A stretch of 64,000 bases of DNA, taken from the NCBI GenBank assembly GCA_015501585.1, contig JADNRY010000042.1, positions 248,001-312,000 of the forward strand, given 5' to 3'. The notes beneath the pieces are model-generated. The model was not told where the DNA came from, did no database searches, and saw nothing but the letters and a program-made list of their open reading frames with translations. Source of the stretch: Rhodocollybia butyracea. Taxonomy: Eukaryota > Basidiomycota > Agaricomycetes > Agaricales > Omphalotaceae. Below are positions 44,993-55,852 of the stretch, piece by piece (positions within the stretch are counted from its first letter, which is position 1; the number at the start of each line of letters is the position of its first letter). The position numbers were made by a program, and so were the translations under genes.

Positions 44993-46630
44993 TTATCCAT
45001 CAGATTCATCCATCTGGGGAGACGTATCTCCAGATGATGAAGACGGTCCTGCGGGAGCAGGTCCAGATGAAGAATGAGCTGGGGCAGTGGCTCCAGCAGC
45101 GGTGTTGTTTGTCATCAATGAAGTCGATGCAATAGATGAAGCCTGTGGCACAGGCACAGGCGGCGGGTTGAATACTTGCGGTGCCGTAGGCACCACTGTT
45201 GGAGTAAGCTGGACATCAGTGATGGCCGGCGGACGATTGTCTATTGTACCCGTAAGGGTACGATAGTGATCGTTGATCCCTGCAGGGAGACAAAGATGAG
45301 GGGGCATACGTCCCCTGAGTATTGAAGCAGCTAATGCTGCTTCCGCATTACACGGATTGAATGTTTGCAGCCAGGTGGCTGCATACAACGCGGAATCTTC
45401 GAGATCCGCAACAGAGATTCCTTGCTCAGCAAAGAATTGGGCAACATCCTCAATGGTGCCATTGAGGTAATTAGCGAACGATGTTCTCGGCGGAGGAGGC
45501 GAGGCGATTGTAATTTGCCCCGTAGCCACTAAATGGCGATAATAATGGTGACGGAGGATAACCTCCGACGCCAACAGCAAATATCTGGACGATACGTCCA
45601 GAGGGGTTCCAGAAGGCGGATCAGGCCGCCTGGGGTTGATCAGCTGGCGTCCACGAATGAAGCGCTCACTTACTGCACCGTCTTCACGGTACACGATGCC
45701 CAAAGGGCGCACGGTCAACCCTTGTGGGGTGACAAGATATGCCGCCCAGGCATCGGCCGTACCATGTTGGGACGGCGGTGAGAGTTCGGCTCGCGGTGCA
45801 GTGCCCGCAGGAGCCATTCAAATGGATGAGGGTCCGGCAGCAGTACTGCTGGACCAGCCTACAGGGGCGGGCTTCATACGGCCTTTCCCTTTTTTCTTCT
45901 TTTGGACGGAGTTTTCTCCATCCAGAGTGCCAGCAGTGATGCCAGCAGCCTTGTCCTGCTTAGCAGTTCGGGCAATCGATACGAAAACTGGTTCAAACCA
46001 GTTGACGAGCAGAGTTCGTTGTAACTCACTTATGTGAGTTAGATCTCCTCTTCGGAGGGATCGGACTTCCTGGTCTAAGACCCGGTATAGGGTCCAACGC
46101 CGTGAGGTGTTGTAGCCATGTCTACTCACGAATGTGGGTTCGCAAAGTATCCTAAGATACCAGATGACTTCTCGGCTGTTAGCCGGGAATATAAGATTTT
46201 CTGCTCTAGCGAGGGTAGCCTCGCGAGCGGTGTGAATCCCATAAGAAATGGGAAGTCGTCGATTGTCATTGACTTCGACGAGATTGGCATCTTCGCCATA
46301 GCGAATCCAGCCATCGGTGGCAAAGTAGCCACCATCACTCCTTTGATGAGGGAGTTCTGGCAGTACTGCCGGAGCGTCCTCCTGAGTTTCAGGAGGAATG
46401 GTAGAAGACAAAGCAGGATTGGTACTAAGTACCGCTCCTGCGTAGGAAGACGACGGAGCAGGTGCTCCTGTCGTTGATGGGTCCAGGTCCATTGGACCTG
46501 CGCTACTATCAATGTCGAATGACACTGAGTCATTGTTAGATGAGAATACGGTTGAAGCCGGAGCTTCTACCCTTCGTCGTTTCCCAGACTGGCTTTCCTC
46601 CTCATAACGAGTATTTGTTGAAACAACCAC
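44993..46630 (-). CDS. Gag-like ORF pair separated by one TGA
   Basis: Two minus-strand frames, 46630-45818 and 45817-44993, are in the same phase: the first ends TGA and the next codon is ATG. Read together they give about 545 residues. The N-terminal half has GWIRYGEDANLVEV, SREVIWYLRILCEP and a Lys-rich KKKKGKGRMKP end. The C-terminal half has AYLVTPQGLTVRPLGIVYRE, SRYLLLASEVILRHHYYRH and a Ser/Pro/Ala-rich tail ending MDESDG. No zinc knuckle, RT or protease is present and the family is not recognised; the low-complexity flanks and the setting suggest a retroelement gag or ORF1. The first ~10 residues are antisense to the F-box copy, so the true start was lost in a rearrangement near 46605. 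Confidence 0.45.
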
Positions 46631-47376
46631 CGGAATTTTGTTACCCGCAGATTTTGCCTTCTGTCCTTGTCGATGTTAGCGAAAGAGGTGGTCAGTTTCA
46701 ATGCTTGAATATGTTCGGTTCAGTTTATAATTGACTATTTCTCTCTCTCGCTTTTCTTTTCCCAGTATACAGTGGCTATAAAAGAACGCCTTGGGAGTAA
46801 TCTATGGGCTAAGACCTTGAGAAAAGAGTATAACGCACTGCAGGACGACAGAGAGCGTAGGAAATGGCTTATGAGGAAAGAGAGTGAGGCTAAGGCCGTA
46901 CGGGCGGTGAGTAACACTGTTTGTCGTGGTTAGTTATGCTTGGTTATGCCAATCAATGAGGGCTTTAACACTCGAAATTGTGTGAAGCTTGGCATGCAGC
47001 ACAACTTCACGAGCGGAGTGATCAGCTGAATGATATTAGGAGCCAGCGGATCTCAGAGTAGGTTTTTGTTTGTCTTATGTTTAGGGGATTAGATTTAATT
47101 TCCTTCTCTTTGACAGTATTATGAGGCGATTAACCGAAATTGGGTGGGGTGAGGAAGTAGAGCCTCTGTTGAGCCGTGGGGGAGATGAGTGGGACGACTT
47201 CGAGCATCATAAGTTGGTTAGACAATCCAAAAAGCTTACTGAATACGGTACAAGTGTCATTCTTCACTGCTGATATATATCACTTAGGTTACCTCATAGG
47301 CTGGAATGGGATTAAAGACAAGCTGGTGGAGTTCCTATCAGAATGCAAGAACTTGCAGCGTCTTATGAAGGAGTAA
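46606..47376 (+). pseudogene. 3' part of a second F-box gene copy
   Basis: From ACGAGTATTT onward this is a close copy of 4886-5658, with the same introns and stop: LLKQPPEFCYPQILPSVLVD, SGYKRTPWE-type exon 5 start, RKWLMRKESEAKAVRA, IMRRLTEIGWGEEVE and GWNGIKDKLVEFLSEC. In exon 5, CTATAAAAGAACG has one base more than CTATAAAAAACG needs for the same frame (AAA AAA versus AAA AGA A), so the frame may be broken there. The F-box itself and exons 1-3 are absent; the gag-like ORF lies in their place. It can no longer encode an SCF subunit. Confidence 0.75.
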
Positions 47377-47969
47377 CGTGCCAGCACAGAGTTTCAAATG
47401 GGTATCAGAGAGAACGAAAGACTAGCAGTTGCATTTGAGATGGAGATGCTAACACCGGTTATATCGACGTCCTGTGAACTGGAGATGGGTACCGGACAGA
47501 ATCTGAGTTTCACACTCAGAGTTTACGCCCAACAGTTCAGTTGGAGATGGAGATGAAAACACTGGTTATATCAACGTCCTGTGAAGTGGAAGAACCTGTG
47601 GTTATGCTCGAGGTAGTACGTGGAAATGTTCAGAGTACTTGGTATGTAGAATGTTTGATGAACACCATTAGTACACTTTTGATTGGCTACGGTTCCCGAG
47701 TTCACACAAGTCTAGAGCTCATATCAGTCATCTATGTCTCATTACAAATATGAAAACCTGGGCTAACCTGGGAAAGACTAGGTTTGCGCAGGATTTTCCT
47801 AGGGAACCCTCAGGAACCTTGACTACCTTGGGATAAGCTCTAAATCCTAGGATGCAGGTGAGTAAAAAAAATATTTTAGCAGGCTCCCAGAACCAACCAA
47901 CCACCAGTGGGGTGTAACGGACCGCAATCCCGGTACCCCCTTGATTACATATAGACCCCTGCGCATGTC
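47377..47969. other. 3' flank of the F-box copy, then unplaced repeat
   Basis: 47377-47640 has two tandem diverged units with GAGATGGAGATG and ACACYGGTTATATC, related to the 3' flank of the first F-box gene. 47760-47850 has CCTAGG-rich phrases related to the foldback element at 48685. No gene. Confidence 0.45.
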
Positions 47970-50030
47970 ACAGACATTGAGTCGCAATATGGAAAAAAGA
48001 TAAAGATCCATAATACCATTAACCCTATGCAACCTAATCGTAGCTATTGTCCTGCATAAGGACTTGGTAAACACGACGATGACAAAAGAATATGTCATTA
48101 TTGAAGGACGTGCCCTATGTATCACTATCCCGTGGCACCAGAACAAGACCCTTACCGTGCTGGCTACATATGCGCCAAACACAACAATGACTGAAAATAT
48201 GGACTTTTGGAATGAACTCACAGACAAGTGGCTTACACTGAAACTCCCAGCAGTTGATATCCACCTAGGAGACCACAATGTGGTTGAAGAGGCATTTGAC
48301 CGATCAACCAATAGAACAGACCATCATGGGGCTGTAGAAGCTCTACTCCAGTTCAAGTCACTTTTCCGCTTAAAAGATGGATGGCGTGCAACACATCCTA
48401 CAGAACGAGGTTTTACACATACCCACCATGCTGTAAATGGACAGGTCTCTCTGTCATGCCTTGACCGGATATACATCTCTGAACATATGATAAATCGATG
48501 CATTAAATGGAAATAACTGACCGTGCTGTAGGCCTTACCGACCACCACATGGTAACAACAACTATAACCACGCCGGAAGTACCATACCAGGGTAGGGGTA
48601 GATATGCAATCCAGCCCTTTTCCTTGGAAAATTCAAAACTTATAGTGGAAGTTCAGAAACTCTGCATGAAGTGCAATGAGTCTACATCAGGAAAAGTCGT
48701 TTTTGCCTAGGTGACCCCAGAGTGGCCTAAAGCAAACTAGGTGACCTATGAATCCTATGGCATCCTAGGAATTTGGGCTTGTCCCTTGCCAGTCAAGGCT
48801 CTTGAGGATTCCCTAGGGTATCCTAGGCAAACCCAGGGCAAGCCTAGGTTTGCCCAGGTTTGCCCAGGTGTTCCCCAGGAGCACCTGGGCAAACCTGGGC
48901 AAACCTAGGCTTGCCTAGGGAATCCTCAAGCGCCTTGACTGGCAAGGGACGAGCCCAAATTCCTAGGATGCCATAGGATTCATAGGTCACCTAGTTTGCT
49001 TTAGGCCACTCTGGGGTCACCTAGGCAAAAACGGCTTTTCCTGATGTATAAAATCCAACCCACACAAGGAGGACCCCCAGGTCCTCTATGCCAACTTGAA
49101 AACAGATATTGTATCCCTCCAACGGCAAGTAATGAAGACCACTGTTGGTACTGCAAAGAGTAAATTTCTTAAGCTACAAAAAGAGAAGAAGGCACTTACT
49201 CAGAATATAAATCTAAACCCGGCCCAGAATGCCATTGATATTGCAAAAATCGACCTAGAACTTAGTAAGATTGCACTACGATCCCGGTCTAACAAAAAAC
49301 TCAACAACCGAACCCGAGCAGAGCTTGAGAATGACTCTGTTACAAAACTGTCATGCAACTATATGAAAGAAATAAAACCGCGTGACCCAATCCCAATGCT
49401 GAGGCGGCCAAACTCTGATCCCCCAGAGTACGCTAGGAGATCAGATCAGATGGCTGAGCTAGCCCGGGACTACCATGCTAGTACACAGCTGGACCCTACA
49501 GAAAATGACCTGGAAACAAAAAACAGTGTAATTGATGAAGTACTCCGACCTAATGTCAAACAGATTGCCACCCCAGAAGAGCAAGAATCCATGGCACCCC
49601 CACTTAAAGACAGTGAGGTATGTAAAGCTCTCCTTGCTGGTGCAAAAGGCAAAGCACCAGGAATTGATGGCATCCCAATAGAACTCCGGCAGAAACTGCA
49701 CCATTGCCACATTGCTGACCAGAAGAGCAATCCAAATAAACCCACTTTTGATGTTGTTACCTTTTTAACAAACATTTTTAATGACATTTCAACACGAGGA
49801 GTCACTGCTGGGACTCACTTCAACAGAGGGTGGATGTGCCCTATCTATAAAAAAAAAGATGTGACAGACATAGCTAACTATAGGCCTATTACTGTGCTGA
49901 ACACAGACTACAAGACCTTCACAAAAGCACTTACTGAACGAATAACAGCAGTGGTACCAGGCCTCATACATCCAGACCAAGCAGGCTTCCTCCCAGGGCG
50001 AAGCATAATTGACCAAATCCACCTTGCCAG
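47970..50030 (+). pseudogene. LINE (non-LTR retrotransposon), truncated at both ends
   Basis: Begins inside an AP-type endonuclease: IVAIVLHKDL, LTVLATYAPN, VDIHLGDHNVVEEAFDR, LSCLDRIYIS and LTDHHMV are the catalytic blocks in order. After the foldback insertion the frame resumes with a helical linker and the N-terminal reverse transcriptase: GKAPGIDGIP, GWMCPIYKKKDVTDIANYRP, LNTDYKTFTKALTERI and IHPDQAGFLPGRSIIDQIH. It ends near 50030 before the catalytic FADD-type box, so the element is dead. A frame change lies near 48010 and another near 48505. The EN+RT order places it with the L1/Tad-like group. Orientation plus; no poly-A remains at this end. Confidence 0.75.
48685..49046. mobile_element. 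362-bp foldback element with TA target site
   Basis: The two halves (48685 to about 48860 and about 48870 to 49046) are near-perfect inverted copies, starting CATCAGGAAAAG and rich in CCTAGG. TA lies on both outer sides (48683-48684 and 49047-49048). A short asymmetry (extra CCTAGGCAAACCC) lies near the centre. It splits the LINE between endonuclease and RT domains. No coding capacity. Confidence 0.85.
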
Positions 50031-51752
50031 GCCCGAACTTGTTTTGTCCTTAAAAATGTGCATATATGCTAATTGGAACAACTGTATGTGTAGTACGCAG
50101 TGTCGAGGCAGCGTCGGGAGTGTTTTCCACGCTCTCGCGGTCACTAAAACCCATCCTTAGAGATCTACGACGACCTGAGAAGTACCTAATTGGAGAAACC
50201 TGCTGTAATTGGCATTTGACGTCCCAGTGCTGATTATTTGATAAGCGGCATACAAAAGATGAAGTATGGAAGCGAAATTGGCTGAAGCCTTTTGTAACAC
50301 CTTTATATCCACTATTCCCATTCGTTCAAGGCCTCCTCAGCTCGGAGTCCATCAATGATAGCTCATGAAGCAATTATTCCCTACTTAGGGTTTTTCTGCT
50401 TTAAGGATTGTTCCTCCGCATAGACACAGCGAAAGCACGACTTGCGGGGGACACCTATAACTTGAAACGAAGTTTACCCGACTCCGTCGCAGCCATTTCC
50501 ACCGTTGACGACAAGACCACCAGCAATACTCCGCCGGCGGAAGCGAATATACTATAAAAGTCCGAATCTCCGGAAACATTAGTAATTCCCTGCCTTCCCG
50601 GTGTCCACATGCAACGACATTGCACAAATAGAGTATTTCGGATCCGATTATACTAGGATAGCTTCAGCTAAGCCATAATCACCGTGCAAGCCACCTAAAA
50701 CAGCGCCCTCATTAGACATACCTGCCAATATTAGCAATCTGAATGACAGAGCAAAAGATGAAGTTCAATGGCGCATACAGGCCGGGGAATCATTGAAACT
50801 AGTGAGTATCTCATTGGGACTACCTTATTTCACCGTTCCGCCGTCGGTATCACTCAAAGAACAGCGGAGTTCACTTGAATCTAAGCGGAACCGAAGAAAA
50901 TCGGAGTTATGGCACTATTTAATGCTGTAATTAATTGAAGCGAGATCTCCGCTCACAATAGCACTCCGTCTCGTCCAGTGGACTAGAGACAACTAACAGA
51001 ACATTAGAAGGAGTATTTGGGACAATCCCAATAGTCCCAAGTACGACCCAACAGACACTAGAGCTACCCCCAACCTGGGAAGTGTTTCATTGATAACCAA
51101 GATGGAGTACTTGATATTTCGGCTCAAGCTCCGAATTACTTGCACCCCAGACCGTTTAAATGTGCATATATTCCCATAGATGGCTACATCACATCTGGAG
51201 GTTGCCGATTTACAGTTTTATTCCCACAGAGCGGTGACCTTTCTTGTATAAAAGCTAGCCTAGATTAACCATGAAGCTTAAGCCCCCCACTTCACTGAGA
51301 AGGTGACAGCAGCTGTCTAGTTGTTCTTTGAGGGATTATTGCTTCAGACAGACCATATCATTTTGTGCACCTTGTGTCATTGTGTAATTGGTTGTACCAG
51401 AGTTACCAGAGTTTTACCAGAGCTATCAGAGTCATCAGAACTAGTTGCGCACCAGTGTATCTTGTCAGACTTGAAAGCAGACCAGAGTTGAGAGTGACCT
51501 AGTCTTGAAAGTCTTTGTACCACCAATTTCTAAAGTATTGGGTCAAAGTTCAGTCAAGTGCAGTGTTATTTTCAGTTCAGAAGTCAGAGTCTAGTTTGAT
51601 TAAAGTATTACAGTGTGTAGTGATAGTCCATTTGACTTAAAACAAAACCTGTGTTCGCCTTTTGTGCACCCTTAAAAGCAATAGTTTGATTTGAGGTCTT
51701 CTATCTGTCACTAAGTCCTCCCAGAACACAAAGGAGTTGATTTATTAAGTGT
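50031..51752. other. Non-coding region with an LTR/leader-like end
   Basis: 50031-51200 has no supported gene. Near 51247 is TATAAAAG, followed by a transcribed-looking leader with repeated ACCAGAG(T/C)TA units (51395-51440). This could be an LTR or promoter of a lost element that drove the small frame at 51753. Confidence 0.35.
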
Positions 51753-52127
51753 GTGTTGGTGTTAGTAGTTGGTTGTATTGGTTGTTTTATTCCATTGCAC
51801 CCTACTTTTGTCCTCATACCCAGTCACCCCTATCACCGAGACAATGAAGACATTTCCGAGAATGAGGCACACAACCGCTTACGCCAAGTATTAAATCAAC
51901 GAATCCAAAGGGATAAAATACTGACCTATGTCCCCAAATGGCAGAAAAAAGCATTGCCCAAGAAGCTTGTACTTCAGACATGGAATGAAGTTATTGAGAG
52001 GTCACATGACCTACAAGTTGATTGGACTGGAGAACCCGAGGTTTTAGTGGGTATTGGGCCTCTAAATCAGTATCGACCGCAAAATCCACACACGGACATA
52101 AATGCGGATGGCCAGGAACTATCATAA
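51753..52127 (+). CDS. Small hypothetical ORF, possible gag fragment
   Basis: 124 codons. The first ~28 are hydrophobic (LVLVVGCIGCFIPL), but the conserved-looking part starts at HPYHRDNEDISENEAHNRLR and continues TYVPKWQKKALPKKLVLQTW and EPEVLVGIGPLNQYRP. No domain is recognised. It lies between the leader-like region and an A18 tract at 52336-52353, so it may be a retrotransposed transcript or a gag remnant. Confidence 0.35.
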   Translation: MLVLVVGCIGCFIPLHPTFVLIPSHPYHRDNEDISENEAHNRLRQVLNQRIQRDKILTYVPKWQKKALPKKLVLQTWNEVIERSHDLQVDWTGEPEVLVGIGPLNQYRPQNPHTDINADGQELS

Positions 52128-53349
52128 ATCCGGCTGTGCTCGAAGCCCCACACTGTAGCGAAAGCTGCGTGCAGAGTCTTGACTCCTCATGCATTTCCTT
52201 GGTGGAGGTTTCCATATTCTCCCTCTTCCCATGAAGGTTGTTCTTAGGAAATTCCCCTTCACAAATTATGTAGTACAGTGGGCCAGTTCTGTATATGGTT
52301 GCCTGTACTTATGTTTCTAGTAAACACATACCTCCAAAAAAAAAAAAAAAAAAGGGAGCTCAGAGGCAACCTATCTGATAGCAAGACCGGTCAGTGGTTC
52401 AAGGCTAAGACGTACTAACCTGCCAACTTACTCGAGCAGTTGGGTGTAGCCGCGTCAACAACGCAGTTGGACTTGTTGTCCTTCAATGTGTCTGAGCTGT
52501 TGCATGGTGGCTGCATAGCGGTGAGAGGAATGAGAAATTTTCAACTTACTTTATAAATCCTTCCACCGTGTTGCCGTTGTGACTCAGTGTGATAGAACTT
52601 TTCCAGTTCTATCACACTCTGGAAAGATGGAATCTCACAAACAACAAGTTAGGAAGTTGGATTGCCTCGATTTAGTCGTCCGATAAGCGCTCGGCGGAGA
52701 ACGGGAACAAGTATCTTCTACGACTCGTTAAGTATTCAAAATGTTAAGTATTCAAAACAAAGCGGAGTAGTGAAACTTTTCATCAGCCATGGACAGTATG
52801 TAGGCAGAAAGTATGTCATTCAAGTTTGTATGTACCTGCTCAGACCTGCTCCTTCTCTTCCTATTGATAAAACCTATATATATATAGATGTTGTTAGATG
52901 CTACAGCGATGAATAGAAATGCAATTATTCATACCCTGTCTGGATTGATAGCAGTTCTCTGCATCGGGTGAAGGAAGAATCATCAGGACCCGTCTGTGGT
53001 CTGGAATTGACACTAGCATTCCACCTTGACCACAACTGGTCTACAAAGCGATTAATTTTCAGTGCACGTAAAGGGGTAAAAACAAAAATGCGCACTAGCT
53101 GCCATCCGCGAGAAAGAGATCTTTCAGTTGGTTCTTCCATTTTCAGGAAACAATGTTTAACAACAAAAGAAAGCTCTATTTTGATAGTTAGGAACGAGCT
53201 CGAGTGCGACTCATGAAATTCCGAGTAATGATAAGCCAAATGGTCCGAAGCGGATGCGCCGCTGCCAGTTATAGATATGTTTACGGACTTGCTCTCCATA
53301 TGTAGACAAATCATCGAAATTGTGAATTTTAATACAGAATGCTTGCAGC
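52128..53349. other. Non-coding region with poly-A tract
   Basis: An A18 tract at 52336-52353 follows a 3'-UTR-like stretch, consistent with the end of a retrotransposed RNA. A TA microsatellite lies at 52877-52886. The frames at 52925-53353 (minus) have no domain and probably lie in the 3' flank of the SLD3 relic. Confidence 0.4.
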
Positions 53350-55080
53350 TCAAGGCTCGATACGCCGCCTCTTCCTGACCTTCGTAGGAGTGCTAACAGT
53401 CCATTTGGTGTCATCATCGATGAAAGGTTCGTCGGCACGAGCACCTTTACCAGGCGTTAGCATGAGAATATCTGGTGAACTGTATTCCAAATCTCTTCTT
53501 CTTCGCCAACGCTTCCAAGCAGGCTAGGCGCGCGCGAAAAGAGGCCTGTTCGACTTGTGGAATGACTTTGTGATGTCCACACCGACTTCACCGGTGTCGC
53601 CTCCACCAGTATGGTCGTACTGTCAGCTATATGGACTTGCGACATCGATACAGTCCTGACCGGTTTCGACGGCGTCACTTCTACCAACACAGTCACGGAT
53701 GGTTCATGTTTCGTTGGCTTGTCTTGTTCGCGTGGATGAGATTCTGACAGCCAAAAAGATGCAGTAGCAGCTGTCATGGCAGTAGGCGCTTTGTTCTTGG
53801 ATTTGAACGACATAGAGACCTCTTGGGAGAGCACTCTGCCTTTATTCAACCCAAGACCAGTGCGTTTGGCTTTTTGTTTTCCTTCGGCCTCTTCAGCCAG
53901 TGAGACGGATAATGAGCGAGAACGCTCGCGCTGTAGTCTGGACCGTTGAAAATCCTGCTGAGATGGAGCATGTTTGAGCTCTCAGTTGGACGCGGTGGAA
54001 GTCGTGGAGAGAGCAGGCGATGGATGTCGTGTAGGTGGATTGAATGGTCTGATTAGGCCATCACTGGAATCATCCAACGCTCATTGCGTCTCTCCAAACT
54101 GCTCGTCTTCTTTGTCTGAGAATGGTGAATTAGGAGAGACTTTGGACCGAAAAAGCGCACAAGATTCTGGTAGGCTTAATTTGAATCTGTGAAAGATTTT
54201 AGCTGCAGATTATACGCTGAAGATGGTGACTAACAAATGTTCGATAGTGTTTTGACAAAACAATTGTGCCCAGTCCAACTCATTTTTCTCTTTCGTTGTT
54301 ATACAAACGACTTCGTTCGAGTCTAAATCTCCCATTAGTTGCCACATGGAAAGCTTGTCCATGAAACCTTCTAGGCGATCTTAGGGAGTTGCAACAGGAG
54401 TAATCTTCTTTCGTGGTCTCTTCCTACGCTTTATGGACGACATTTCAGGAGATTCTGGGTGTAAAGGCTGTGGTCCAGGAAGCGAAAGGATGAGAAAGTA
54501 GAGCAATATTTGTATTTGAGCCCTATAGTGACATACATTCAGTGTATGTTAGAAATAGGTAAAGCAACTTACTCGCGTCGTCCCATTCTCCTTATCCATC
54601 TAAGCCTCCAATCATTATTCATCCAAATGGGAGTTTCTATGAGGTGACTCCTATGAGCACCATTCTCTGAGCCGTTGGAGCGCGTCCAGTCGCGTTCGGC
54701 TTGGTCCTCAACATTGCTCTTCACCTGGCTCAATGCAAACCACATCATTGTTTCCTCAATCTCTCCACTGCCGCCATCGTTATCAAGAATTTCTGGTAGT
54801 TTGACGTGATACTTATTCACGGAAGCATGTGCAGTGAGGGAGAGGAGATGCGACTTGTCAAATTCAAGGGCATTATGGACTGGAAAGCAGTCAGTAACCG
54901 ACATTGACTAGATTCAAGCAAATTTACCTCTGGAAGCCACAAAAATTGAGGGTAAGTTCTGACAATGAACTGGTCAAGAGTTTCACTGTTTAAATCAGTG
55001 AATGGGAAGCTTTGGTTCAAATTGGTTTCTTGAGATGACAACCATTTGATTGGCGGTTTTAGGTCAAGAACATAGGGCAA
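53350..55080 (-). pseudogene. SLD3: DNA replication regulator SLD3-like relic
   Basis: Read on the minus strand. N-terminal: LPYVLDLKPPIKWLSSQ and ETLDQFIVRTYPQFLWLPE. Next exon: EFDKSHLLSLTAHASVNKYH, VKLPEILDNDGG and ETMMWFALSQVKS. A GRRE end splices to AQIQILLYFLILSLPGPQPL, the block most typical of Sld3, then KRRKRPRKK, DRLEGFMDKLSMWQLMGDLD and FKLSLPESCALFRSKVSPNS. The Ser/Thr-Pro-rich tail ends SSPDILMLTPGKGA...RKRRRIEP. Sld3 loads Cdc45 and GINS at origins in S phase. Three in-frame stops interrupt it: TAA near 54376 after KKITPVATP, and TGA before ALDDSSDGL and before ELKHAPSQQ. The frame also changes near 53500. As the gene is essential in yeasts, an intact copy must be expected elsewhere. 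Confidence 0.65.
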
Positions 55081-55697
55081 GCCAGATAATATATAGTGGC
55101 CATTGGCGTTTGTTTAAGAGTGCACACGGGCCGAGTAGTCCGCAGATATCATCAAACATAGGCGCTAAACCTATCTTACAACAACCTTGTTATCTATTTA
55201 CTTTTATTGTTACGCTCGATTTGCTCCGCTTCCCAATTCAACTTCTCCCTCAGCCGATCCTCCTGTTCTACGAAACTCAGCGGTAAACTTTTACCTAGTC
55301 CAAAAAAGACAAAGAGCCCCCACTTCCATCTGAACGGATTGACGGCCACACAGAAAACATACCAGAACAAAAGTTTGGAATATGTAAAGAAATTGAGGTT
55401 ATATTATCAATGATTTCTTCACGACTAGGATAGCCAGTTTTCCATTGAACAGTTGGGAAGAAACGGTACATTAGACTGTGGATCTGGAGTCCAGATGTAT
55501 TATTGACACCTAAGTAGTAAACTTGAACTTGACATCGCTGCGAGATGACTTACGTGCCCAGATACCGCCCAGCTGGTTGCGTTCCCCAGCTTCACAGAAC
55601 AAATACGATACATTCCAGCTGTAACTTAATGTCACGCCAGAAGTGAGCAGCAAAACAGTAGAAAAAACTTAAGAGTAGATCCCGATAACAGCCGCAG
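55081..55697. other. Region with no supported gene
   Basis: The likely upstream part of the SLD3 relic; the start codon was not identified. Small plus-strand frames at 55050-55413 have no domain. Confidence 0.4.
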
Positions 55698-55698
55698 C

Positions 55699-55784
55699 AC
55701 CCAAACTGGGAGTCGAACCCGCCTCAGTCCACAACCCATTTGCATGAACCGCCATGAACCGCCTAACCACTCAGCCGTCTGGGC
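55699..55784 (-). tRNA. tRNA-like gene or pseudogene (Leu/Ser-type length)
   Basis: On the minus strand GCCCAGA at one end pairs with TTTGGGT at the other (7-bp acceptor with two G-T pairs). A D-arm GGCTGAGTGGTTAGG and a T-loop GGGTTCGACTCCC follow in the right places. The total of ~86 nt fits a tRNA with a long variable arm. The T-stem has only three good pairs, and a 10-bp repeat (GCGGTTCATG, twice) lies where the anticodon arm should be, so the anticodon cannot be read with confidence. Probably a tRNA pseudogene. Confidence 0.4.
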
Positions 55785-55852
55785 AACGACGGTACAGGCA
55801 ATGAGATAGGTTCTTTTACCTACCTATCTCAGGCGTGTTCCATGGTTGCTGG

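Noticed and set aside
48064..48516. Stand-alone endonuclease gene
   Set aside because: It is the endonuclease domain of the LINE whose RT continues after the foldback insertion.
50385..50627. 80-codon minus-strand ORF
   Set aside because: No domain, and the surrounding sequence is non-coding in character.
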